A DNA stretch of 64,000 bases from Heterobilharzia americana (taxonomy: Eukaryota; Platyhelminthes; Trematoda; Strigeidida; Schistosomatidae), in the NCBI GenBank assembly GCA_944470555.2, contig OX104128.1, forward strand, positions 40,407,920 through 40,471,919, given 5' to 3'. A program made the position numbers and the translations under genes. Within the stretch, counting starts at the first letter, position 1. The number at the start of each line of letters is the position of its first letter. Below the pieces are notes generated by a model, which ran no database searches, was not told the origin of the DNA, and saw nothing but the letters and a program-made list of their open reading frames with translations. Of the stretch, positions 13,087-25,000 are shown piece by piece.

Positions 13087-16000
13087 GTGGTAATAATAAT
13101 AATAGCCTTATTCCAAACAATATGTTTGAGACAGTATGGAATTCTCAGCATATAATAAATTAACAGATTTACTCCCTGAACAATACTTTAAAACAAAATG
13201 ATTTTGGTGTAGGAATGCTGTCCATAATAACAGTATCAAGGGTAATAATGCGAAACAGCCGGTTGGTGCTGGATTAGCGTTCGATGTTTAGTGGTGGTGG
13301 TTCATCCAACCAGTAGAAGAATGTACAATTCAAGATAGGCATCTGAAGGGTAGAAATATAATGTATTTTCGTCCATTCAAAAGTTCATTTCCAATTAATA
13401 TGACAATTTTCCTTCGTTATGTTATCAATTCGAAAAACAAATAAATCAGGACATTTTAAAAATTCGTTTGGAGGATATTCTTGAGAAATTAAAACAAACT
13501 AAACGGGGGAAGGGAATTTAATTAGTCTGGTAGAAAATATCATTCGTAGCTAAAAGTTCAAGCAGGTTGCCGACACCATGACTACTGTATAATAAATATG
13601 GTTACAAGCAACATTATACCCATGAAGTAAATTTGTCAGAAAAAAACACTTAGTGAATTAGGGATTATAACTGTGAAGACCAAATATGAATTCATGCACT
13701 ACTACAAAGTTCAACATTTTTAATCTAGAGACGAGACATGAATCGTCAACACATAAACACACAATTAGACTACTCAGTATATATTTCTAGCTGACAAACA
13801 ACGCCTAAAATTTACTGAGTTAACCTCTAAAGATTCAAGTAAAAGTGGAATTTGAACGACAGTTGGATTTCACTACAGCTTAGGTAATGAATAATTTGAT
13901 AAATAACTAAGATATTCGATGGTGACTGAAGGTGAAATGAAAATTTGGACCGTGACCAGACTCGAACTAGCGACCACTGAGGTTTCTGGCCCGGTCTAAA
14001 TTTTCAGTTCACCTTCAATCAGCAACCAGTATCAATACAATACTATTCTAGCAAACCACAGCTATCTCAGATAATCAAAATGATAATAAATAACTTAAGA
14101 GATAATTAGTTTGTATCATCCTGCACATAACGTCACGCAGAATACCAAATAAGAACAATTTTCGTGAAATAATTAATCCCCTTAGTATTATAATATATTA
14201 CAAAATGACTTATATAAAAGCAAGGTAACATGAGAAGATAGCTAAAGCCATTCAAAGACGAGCAACCTAATGTCTCATTTAAGCAGAAACTGAGGAGGAT
14301 GTAATAAGGCGATACAATTTAAGTCTAAGTTAACTCCGTCAGTAGACGTTTGCAACTCTATCCACTAACTTGTCTTCTTTGCCCGATACTCTGAGACCAA
14401 CTTCAACATAACCTATACGACGGCTCAAATGCGCATGAGCAATACTACAAAGACATATGTTTTCATACAAACATGTAACCTCATCACAATATATATATGT
14501 ATTGAATGGTCACTTCTTACATTAGTGTAACAAGACAAGGGGGACTGATGAGCAGTATACTCATCCTTTGATGGACGGTCATATATCTTTCCAGTACCGA
14601 ATATAGTGTCAGTTAGCAGATTAAGCTATGCATTTATAGGTACTTTGCAACAAATAAGACTAGTGATTCTGTTTGGCTTCCTCAACCTCTGTAGGTAGAG
14701 TCAGATTCGTATCCGTGACATGTTGGCTAGAAATTGACCAAAGAAGTTGATGACTAGCACCACAACTGAGAAGAATACTCAGTGATTGAATTGACGTTGC
14801 AATCTATTTAGTAGTGAGTATTGTAAACCCACTAAACTGGACACTTGGAGCAAAATGTTAACTATAAACCAAGTTTTAAAGTTATTTCACATTCATGCAT
14901 TAAAAAATTATATACAATTAGTGATTTGAAAGCAACAAGAAAACCATTGAGATTTACCGCATGACTGGTTGTATTTGATTTGTCCTCTAAAGAAGTATCA
15001 TCTGTTTGCTGTAAACATTTACCTGCCAATAGAAGATTCCATTTACAACATGTATGCATTAACTGGTAGAATGGTGAAAGGAAGAGCTCAGTTGTATATT
15101 CATATGTTAGATCCAAAGAAGAAAGCATCTGATGAAAATGAGAAAACAATCAGAATTTAGATAAGAAAACCACATGGATGATAGTTGAAATTTGTCCAAA
15201 TTCCAATTTACAGGGAACTGGTTAATTATACTTAAATAAAGTCCTTAGCATAATTCCAAAGCGTTTAAGAATTTAAGGTATTTTCTCAAAAATATTATTC
15301 GAACAGACACAACAACGTAGAACCGCATACACGAGTTCATCGACCCAAGTTGCCATATTTGGCATTGCACAGAAAGAGAATATAAAAAAATGGAAATGTT
15401 ACCTACATCCATAGGTATTTGTGTGGGATCGAACACAAGCAAAGTACATTTCGCTGTATGACCCAGAACAGCAGTTAGTGACTTTATAAATTAGTAAAAT
15501 ATTTTGGCCTGAACATTTTTGTTTTTTGTCAAGGTTAAACATACACCAGCCGGTATCGTGTTTCGATGAAGAATGTGACTAAGCGTTAGTAACAAACTTA
15601 AACCATTCAAGCCACTGTATGTTCAAAACATCAAGACTAACTTACCTTCATCCTAAATCTTATACTTAATCTCAACATTGGCTACGTCGATTCACCGTAT
15701 GCCAGGAACCCTAAAAAGACATTTAGGAATGAATACCTGCAAAATTCTCGAGTCAACCATACTCAACGGACACACTAAATAACTGTACAATCCAAAAAGC
15801 AACTTACCAGCTATGTGCATGTAAGTACATAAGGCAATGGGCAATATACCTAGTGTTTGAGGAGTAGTCATGTTACCTGGCTGTCCGTATCTTGGTAGGT
15901 GGAGTGGAATTAGGATCCATGACTAGCTGGACACAAATCGCGAGCCTAAATCAATAAGCCATAGGTCAAGTAGGTCACGGGTTTCAACGCTGTCCCACCT

Positions 16001-19000
16001 ACCGAAATCTGAGCAGCCAGGTAGCATCATTAGGCTTCATACGGTATGTGTGGCTAAGTGCCTACTAAACAAACGTGTACACGGTTACTGACAGCACTCC
16101 AACAGTTATGCAGTAGGAAAGAGGGGGCTCCTCATGAACACATTAGTAACTGGATATGGTCAGTGCCTCTCAAACAATGGAAATAATATATGGATTAATA
16201 TATGACTACTATGCTTCACATGTCTCAGTTTAATAGGAACATCGATATGTTTAACTAAACAGTCTTTCACTTCACGCAAGTTTCGCTTAGTCTAAAGAGC
16301 TTAGTTAGACAGTTTAACAACTTATCTTTTTAGCCAACACAAGTTTACAACCACTCCAACTGGCTTCCTGCGTATATAACTCCTTATGTGAAGCGAATAT
16401 TGCTTGTTCACCAGTTTCATGTCATGTGAAAAATGCTTCAAAAAAGTGATACACCTGTTATCTAATGCCAACAAATGTCAGGCATCACAAATCTCAGTTG
16501 TAAATAAGTTAGCGGTATACTAATGTACGACAGACGCCTGTTTCAAAAGCCAGTCAATTATCTCGGTGACCTCAGGATTAGCTTAAAATGGTCAGTGACA
16601 GCTGAACTTTTCTTATCCATGAAAAAAGCGGTTTAAATATAAGTTGTTCTGGTGGTTACAAAGAAAGTGTGTCTTTGCAATCATGTGCGGGCTCATACGA
16701 TACTACATGAAAAATTACGATACCACTCAGTTGTCTGAACTCTAGAAAGTGTAATGAGATTTAGACCCAATATAAAAGGTTAGAATTTGATTGCCTAGCC
16801 CAATAAATCACCGCGCGAAATCATCTGTATAAAAGACATGGTACAGTGGATATTCAAAGTCAGGAATGAAGGCAGCACAGAAGTCAAATAAACGCTACCA
16901 TAACGGCTATGAGCTAAAGCTTGATATGTATCAGCATATTAGGAATATAAGAGTATGTTTGGAGGTGTGTAGTCTCAAAACTCGTTGGTAAGCAGACAAA
17001 CTGGAAATTCATTTCGGCAATATGAGAAGTAGTAGCTTTACTATATATAGTAATGTATGAAGTTACTCAACAAATCACTTCCAGTTACAGATTCTACTTC
17101 TGAGGAAAATCACTGCGCTGAAGTTGAGGATATGCCAACACTGTACACTAAACAAAAGGCAGGACAGAAACGTATTAGTGCGCCTGTTTCGTTTATTTTG
17201 ATTGTGTCAGTTGATCTCAGTTTGCTAATGGTAGGCTAGAGCAATACGGAAAGAATCTCTTTAGTGAACACTAGAAAACGACAAAATTAAGCTCGTGAAA
17301 TACTGGTTTTTTGTAATAAATCACTAAAGTTCATCTTCGTATTCTTACATTCGTCTCACTAGGACATTAAGCAGTCCACTAGTGGGTATTCTGTGATCCG
17401 GTATTTAGTACCTACCGTGAAAACCTTCTGGCAAACATGACAGTATCTATGAGGCTTTGATTTGGAACCCCTTTATTGGACAAACTGGATATATCTTATG
17501 GGATATTTCAGCTGTCTCAACTTGGTATCAGTTTGCTGTCCATCAACTTCCAGCTATGTCCAGACCAAAGAAAAGACAAAGCAATATGGAGGCAAATGCT
17601 AAGGTGATTGCTGATGATAAGTTTGATTTTGTTATTGACATCTCCAATGTTATGATTGATATGCTTGATGGAGATCGTTTGTTGAGTGACAAAACTATTC
17701 AGGAAAAGGCGCATTCCAAACAGCCCAAGTATGGGCCACGTTTGTTTGACGGGAATCCCGTAAAGTATCCTCATTTCATGAAGTGGACATAGCTTTTCGT
17801 GAAAGATTGTTTGATAATATTAGACTGATGCACTTAATACGACGATGCACTGCAATAGCTGCTGGCACCATATAGTGCTGTAAGTTCTTACTAGCTAAAG
17901 AGGGTTGTGCTGAAGCTAAGAGCATTTTGCGCCAGAGGCTAGGGAGACCATTTATGATCTCTGGAAGTGTATTTGAGCTTGTCAAAAGAGACGGTAGACA
18001 ACTGAGAGACGGTCCAAAAGAACTCATAGAGTTCTTAGACAACTTCCTGACTTATAGAAATATCTTAGCATCGCTGAACTGCTCAAAATGAGTTGAATTT
18101 GATGTCAGTCATTGAAATGGTTACCAGAAGTTTGTCCATCCACCTCCAAAGGAACGGGGTCAAAATCAGTGCTTGTATTGAACGTGAAGATATGAGACCC
18201 AGCTTTTGCGATATTTCAAAGCTAGTACAGGAGAGTTTAAGTCAAACATCGAGCTGGTTCACCAAGATTTTACGCCCAGTTGCAAAATGAGAAAGTGGGT
18301 CAGAAGAAAGCTTTTGCTACAAAAACACCCGAGAGCGTTGTGAGAAATGACAGATATGCTGTTTGTGATGACTCATGCTGATTTCATGAATGTGCAAATT
18401 TCCTTAAGATGTTCCATTAGGAAAGATTAGAGGTAGCAATGAGAAAACGGCCGTTTTATAGATTTTTGAGAAGAGAACAAATGAGTCGGGATTGTAAATG
18501 AAGACGGTAGTAAATCACTCAGTAGACCCCCTCTGTTGATTAGTATAAAGAATGATATTGCTTCAGCAAGGATCATAAAGGTATCATGGTCGCGGAAGCT
18601 GAAAGTCCTGAGTCTTATCCCTGGTGGGGTTATGGGTGCGCACTGCTGAGGAGTCCAAAACTAGGACGGAACAGCTGTCCAGTGCTCACAGGTTTTCAAT
18701 GTTCCTCCAACTAATGTCAGTCCATGATGAATACTAACCTGCATCAAGGGTACTTGAGTTTCAAATTGTATAAATGGGAATAAGAGTATGAAGATCTCAA
18801 TTATCAGTTCGTGTTAGTCTTATGGATACTAACCTCGCCAGTTCGCTAGCTAACTTATTGGTTCGTATAGTTATTTTTTCAGGTTCATGGAATTGAGATA
18901 GCGTGTTATTCTACTTGCAATCTTTAATAATTCAATGTGCAGTAGACGTGGAGGATGCATACACTGTGGCTTGCTTAAATCATGGAGCAGCCTTGCTACC

Positions 19001-22000
19001 TGACCGTAAAGTGATTGCTAACAAGCCCCACCTCTGTGGTGTACCGCTAACAAGGTTGAAAGATAAGGAAATGAAGCTGTTAGCTGGATGTTATGTTTCG
19101 GTAACCTTCAGGGTTCTGGAGGAACGGCATGAAGGAGAAGACTTGTGTGAACAATAAGAAGACATCGGCACCGAAATAATTTTTGTATAATTCAAAGACC
19201 CAAAGGAGACCTAGATTCTGTGTTAAGCAATAAGATGGACCACAGTTTAACGATATCAGAGACCAGAAGAGCTCCTTATCTCGGGTACATACTAAGGGGT
19301 TGAAGATTCATGACATAGAAACAGTCGTTTGGTAATGGATCTACCATGGAAAAGGAATAATAAATTTCTTCCCTGCAAAGTAGTATTTAGACAACTTACC
19401 TTGAAGAGGTTTATGGTGTACTAAAACATTGGATAAGGTATAAGGATGTAATAAAACTTAACCTGTCAACTTCCTTATTTGAGAACATACTTAATGACCA
19501 TATTTACATGGATAATTGTCTAGTAACATTAAGTGACACTGATGACTCACAAGATATGTTTGGAACATGTGCTACGCTGGCTGCAGATGTGATGAGATTG
19601 GCAAGGTGAATATTCAGTTATACAGTAAATTTTTGGATAGATTCAGAATCCCATGTATCAACAGTAAGGAACGTGTCTGCAGAAGTACCAATCAATGAAC
19701 ATATCATGAAAGGACAATAGGAATTTGCTAAGGATATCTTTGGATTAAGCATTGGAGAACCCAGCATGACACTCGCATAGTGTTGAGTATTTTCACTTTT
19801 ATCCTCACCATGAAATTCTGTGACGATAGTGTTGTTTGTGCTATGCATATCTTAAAAGAATTACATGATAGGTCATCTCAAAGTTGTCGACTTCCATTAT
19901 GGTTTTGAGATTGTTTTGGGCTTTTAGTTGTCACAAGTCCTACGGAAGCTTCATAGTATCTTTTGGAGAACATACACCCTGCGGATGAATATGAGTGCCT
20001 TAAACTTAAATAAGCTGAAAAAACTGTTGGCTAACTATGGAATCTCGTGTGCAGTAATAACTTAAGGACTGGAATCAAATAGTTTTATTGTTGCTGATAA
20101 TGGAACTTTATTGTTGCATTATTTTTGTCCAGAAGTGGTAGTTGTTAGAAAAATGTCAATAAAGAAAGCATCATCAACACCCTCCTATGGATAGACACAT
20201 CGAAAGACGAAATGGAAATTATCACCTGTATGCATATGAAAGTCATGGTTTATGGTCTGATAATTACTCCCAATAATACTGCATCTGCTGTTATATATCT
20301 TATTCTTCATATAGGCACACCAGATAGTCTTTTTTGATGTCTACCTAATCATATAAATGTGTTATCATTCATCATCAGTCGAAAAATCCTAGTTATCAAA
20401 CTAACTTTTTAAAAGGATAAGATGTGAAAGCGAAAGGTCGTAAATAGTCGCATAAGACAAAATCTCGTTTCGATAACGTCACTTCTGGCAACAATTCAAT
20501 CAAAAGAGAGATGGGTCAAATTCTTCACTTTGAGATCCCAAAAGTGTTGGTTATATGTGGTGTTATATAACACTAAAATAAGTAACACAAGAAGTAATTT
20601 GATGGGAATCGACGAATGTGGTTAGCTAAAAGCCGAATACATTTAGTATGTGATAGCTTATGATGCTAAGCAGCCAAGCAAGTTGAAGCGATTGAAGTGG
20701 GATTGAAACCGACAGTTTAGTGATAGTGAACAGACTGACTAATACCAGTTACCAATAGCTCTGATGCATAACCCTTCAGTATATTGACTTTTGACAAATG
20801 ACTGAATAGAATAAAAATTTCATGAAGGAAAAGAAATTAACTGCATTACCTGTGTAACCATCGGTTTTAAAATTGGTAACACATCAATTGTAGAATATTC
20901 AAACAAGGTGTTTATAGCATTGCAGGCTGATAATACGCTTTGTTCAGCTTCATTTGACAAAGAAGATGGCGTGCTTTGATTTAGTGAATTCGATAAAGTT
21001 AACATGCTAACACGATGCAAATCTAATGTGATGTTAGAAACCAGGTAGTCTGCGTTATCTGTGATAAGTTCGCTGATACTGAAATTGTTAACAAAAAAAT
21101 TGATGCATAATTATGAATATCACTTCTTGAAGAGGGAAAATATGATTATCTAATGAACAGCATCCTATGGAAAAAGCTAACCTTTAGACTTCGAGATCAT
21201 CAGAAGATACGGAAGACGTTGATTCATAGGAGAGATCGTAAGTGTTTTTGATGGTGTTGTGTTCTTTGAGCTGGATAGTTTAGTTATGAAGCTTTCATTG
21301 TCATTCTAGACGATATCATCAGCACAAACTTCAGAAGAGTGAGCTACATAATTTTCTCTACAAGTTGTTTTGTAGCTTGTCCTAATGACCTAGAGTGCGA
21401 TTGGTTGTTTCTGCTAAAATCTTTTCATTGTCTCCATACATATTTTGATTGGTTGTCCTACCAACGTGAACTTTGACCTTTAGTTTCTTATTGGTTGGTA
21501 GATTGAGTGAATATCAATATGTCTGTTGATCGCCAACTGAACTGTGCCAAACTTCTAAGAATTTTCTGGCATTCTTTGTATTTCCTATATCCCGGATTTT
21601 CACATTTTCCGAGTCGGATTCATGTCCACAATTGACTATGTGTGTCGAAATGAACCAACATATATCATGACGCTTCATTGATAGATGACATCAATGTAGA
21701 CGGATACGAAGAGAGCGACCACTTTACTCGATATACCGTTTTTCGCAGTTTCTGCAGCTTAGTAGATAACGTTTGATTTGTCTTCCTTCGGAATTGTATC
21801 TTCTCGTCTGTATAACAGACTTTGTAGGCTTGTGAGTTATAGTGATTCCAAAAAGAATCAGCAATCTGGTTGTAACCTCTGGTACATTCTTTAGGTATGG
21901 TAAGACGATTCGTTCGCTGATTTCCAAGGCTAAATTTTTGGTTAACGGTGTATATTAGACAAACATCTTTTGCTGAAGATATTAAATATATTTTTTTTCT

Positions 22001-25000
22001 CCGTAAGATTGATGTACTATAGTGTGTTTTCTCTCTTTTGAACAATGCTTCTATGCAACTGATTTTGTATGTTGTTGGATTGTTGCTACCGTAGTTGAGG
22101 ATTTGATCTAAATGAGCTACTTTTCTGAATACTCCAGTTTGCAAACGAGAATTAGTCTTTCGTGGTGTTGTGTTTTCTGAGCTGGATGATGTATATGTGA
22201 AGCTTTCACTATCATTCTAGACATCATCAGCACAAACTTTCTGAAGGTTGTGCTGGTGATGTTGTCTAGAATGACAATGAAAGCTTCACGAATAAACCAT
22301 TCAGTTCAGAGAAGATAACACCATCAAAATCATCCTCCTCAGCTACTAATATTCTCCATCATCTCGAGATCGTAAGTATGCTAATGAAATATAATATGGC
22401 GCTCTAGTGGTACATCATCCTTTCAATGGTTTTGCAGTTGACTTCATGTCATAATGAAGAAAGAAAACTATGAAAGTTTAACAGAAATGTGGTCTGTTGT
22501 AACCACTCAGTAGTGTGAATCTTGTGGATATTATGACGTTATTTACTTCACAAATAACCAGCACAAAATTTCTAGATAATTTAACAAACTGAACAAGCCA
22601 ATATCTGAAAGGTGAAAGCGCTTTAGTATTAATGTGAATTTTCCTGTCCCAAACTTTCTCGAAGCTGATCATATTCCTCATCATAGCAATTGATACCGAT
22701 TCCAAAGCGGTTTCGTCATAAATCGATAGACTATGGGTGATGACTAACTATTTATTTTAACTACGACAAGATTTTGATGAAAATGAACCTGAAACAACAA
22801 ATAGTTTTGAAAAATCGCTATTATATGTAGTGTACACTGAGATTCGGTTGATATATTCGAAAGAAAAAATGGGCAAAGCCTGATGGTCGTAAGGACAGTT
22901 ACTCAACGATGACATTGGGTGGCGGTTGCGCCATACCGTCAGCTAACACAAGTTGGAAATATGAACCACTGGATTCTGACCCATTGGCTCAATGGTAACG
23001 TGCTGGCCACGGAACCTGAAGGTCACGGGTCTAATCCCTGGAGTGGTCGTGGTTGCGCACTGCAGAGGAGTCCTATACTAGGACGAAACGGCTGTCCAGT
23101 TCTCCCAGGTTTCCTTTGTTCCTCCAACTGGTGTCGGTCTACGATGAATAACAACTTGAAAAAGGCTTCCCAAAATACTGACATTTTGATAACACCACTA
23201 CAAAGTCGTGACTATTAAGTATGAAATATGAGATAAAATTGCACGGTAATCATTTCATTGTCTAGAAAGACACACAATACAATCAAGACCATCCACCTTA
23301 GCTACAAATATTTCCCATCATTTCAATAATTATTCAGATGAGAATAAGACCACAAATCTGCTAAGTCAGTACAACTTAACGAGAAAGTACACGTTTGTGT
23401 TAGGTAGTGAGTTACATTTTTCGTATGACAACTAGTCACAAGGTGACTTCACAGGCCACCCTAGCAATCACTGAAATAGTCAAATAGGTTTCTTTATTTG
23501 AGCTGCAAAGCAATGAAGAGACCCAGTTGGTTATTTCAGTAGTTGCTAGAATAACCCTTAGAGTCACATCTGGTCACATTATCTGGTTGCCTAAACATCA
23601 GTAAACCGGGTTAAGTTCGAACCCGTGACTTGCCTCAGAATAAGTTTTATAACCGAATCATAAATCAGTGATGGTCCAAATTGGAGAAAATTCATTAGAA
23701 CATATAACTTTTCCTTAAATTCAGTAAATCTCTTTAGCACTGAACGGTTCAGTCAGGTGACACTGTGAATTATTCCGAAAAAAACCAGTTTGCTTTCAGC
23801 TTTTACCATTCTTTTAGGATATTTTGTATCTAACTGAAATAAGACAGTGCAACTCTAAAAATAGTTATTTATGCTCGACATTCAAGATAACTAGTAAAAA
23901 GTCTGTTAATACTTCTTTTTTATATTGCTGGAAAACAAAAATACAAATTACTAACCTTGAATATTTACAATTCTTAGCCACTTGATCTAAACAAACCCGT
24001 GCAGTTTGACCAATTAGATCATTTCGTGAAGCAAATGATATTGTTGGCAGTAAACCAATGCGTAAGCATTCCGTAAAATGTTGATCTTCAACAGATTGTG
24101 AAGTATCATTATTAACAGGTAATGTATTCATCTGTAGATGCCATATAGGAAATAAACAAGAAACAGTGTAGTGATAAAAACAAGGTAAATGAAAAATAAG
24201 AATCTCAGTGTTTTACTGCCCAGATTTGATTAAATCCCTAGGTATAAGTGGTAGGTGCTTCACACTATCAGTGTAAAATGCTTTTAAAGGAACGGTAAGA
24301 GCCTATACCTGCACTCATCCTTGGAGGCAATTTGTCAGAAGTGGTTGGAATCTTTGTGAGTGTGAACTAGTTGCGGACCGCAAGACGAAAGGAATCAGTG
24401 GTTGAGAACTCTTGGTGAAATGGCTGTAAACTGGTCACAGTGGCGCAGATGTATTCACTGCTAGATACCTTGTAAAGCTTGAATATTTGCTCTGACGGTT
24501 ATCTTCATATTGTCCATTCCCCCATAATACTGTATCGACTTTGATATCACTCTTTTTCTATCCATCTGTTCTTTGTGTACTACTGTGAAGTGTGGCAACT
24601 TGAAGGAATGTACCTGTATGGGAGGTTCTATGTTGATTATGTCTGTTTGTCTGTGTAAACTGAACTCTAGAGCGTAAGATTTTTAATTCTGCTTCAAAAG
24701 TTTGAGGTTTGTACACCAATCTGGGTCACCTTTGATATTCTCTAACAGAAGTGGTCGGCGGTGAAACTTTACGGCACGGAAATTTTTGCTGTACGCCCAT
24801 AAAATATGACCTCTTTAATTCGAAGATGTTCGACAACTGCGTGGGAACATTTCTAGAATCCATTAACAACATATAACAGATTCTGGATATTAATTTTTAC
24901 AAATGACTCGAAAGTTAGCAGTGAAGTCACGAATTAAAACCAGCAGTTGTCTTTTGAATTCAGATGGATAATACTTAATTAATGATTCCAAAATTCATCA

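Larger units (their letters stand above)
11240..14915 (-). other. TTI1 intron 12
   Basis: It contains an RTE tail (12087-12405), an inverted (AAT)n retroelement tail (13024-13160), a hairpin (13921-14033) and an antisense RTE scrap (14330-14650). Other parts (11240-12080, 12410-13020, 13170-13920) show nothing recognisable. Confidence 0.75.
15009..20849 (-). other. TTI1 intron 11
   Basis: The largest intron found (5.8 kb). It holds a scrap of RTE 3' UTR (15303-15375), inverted SINE-like repeats (15869-16035) and the BEL/Pao remnant (17430-20350) with a nested hammerhead SINE. 16040-17430 shows no readable frame. Confidence 0.75.
21079..23955 (-). other. TTI1 intron 10
   Basis: It holds a Penelope-like element (about 21226-22340) and a hammerhead SINE (22960-23165). 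22350-22950 and 23170-23950 show no clear feature; 23440-23640 contains a weak SINE-like stretch. Confidence 0.75.

Noticed and set aside
14969..15160. Plus-strand 63-codon open frame
   Set aside because: It overlaps TTI1 exon 12 in antisense and has no similarity of its own.
23956..24131. Independent gene starting at the ATG of TTI1 exon 10
   Set aside because: The ATG follows a splice acceptor directly and the product continues the TTI1 alignment.
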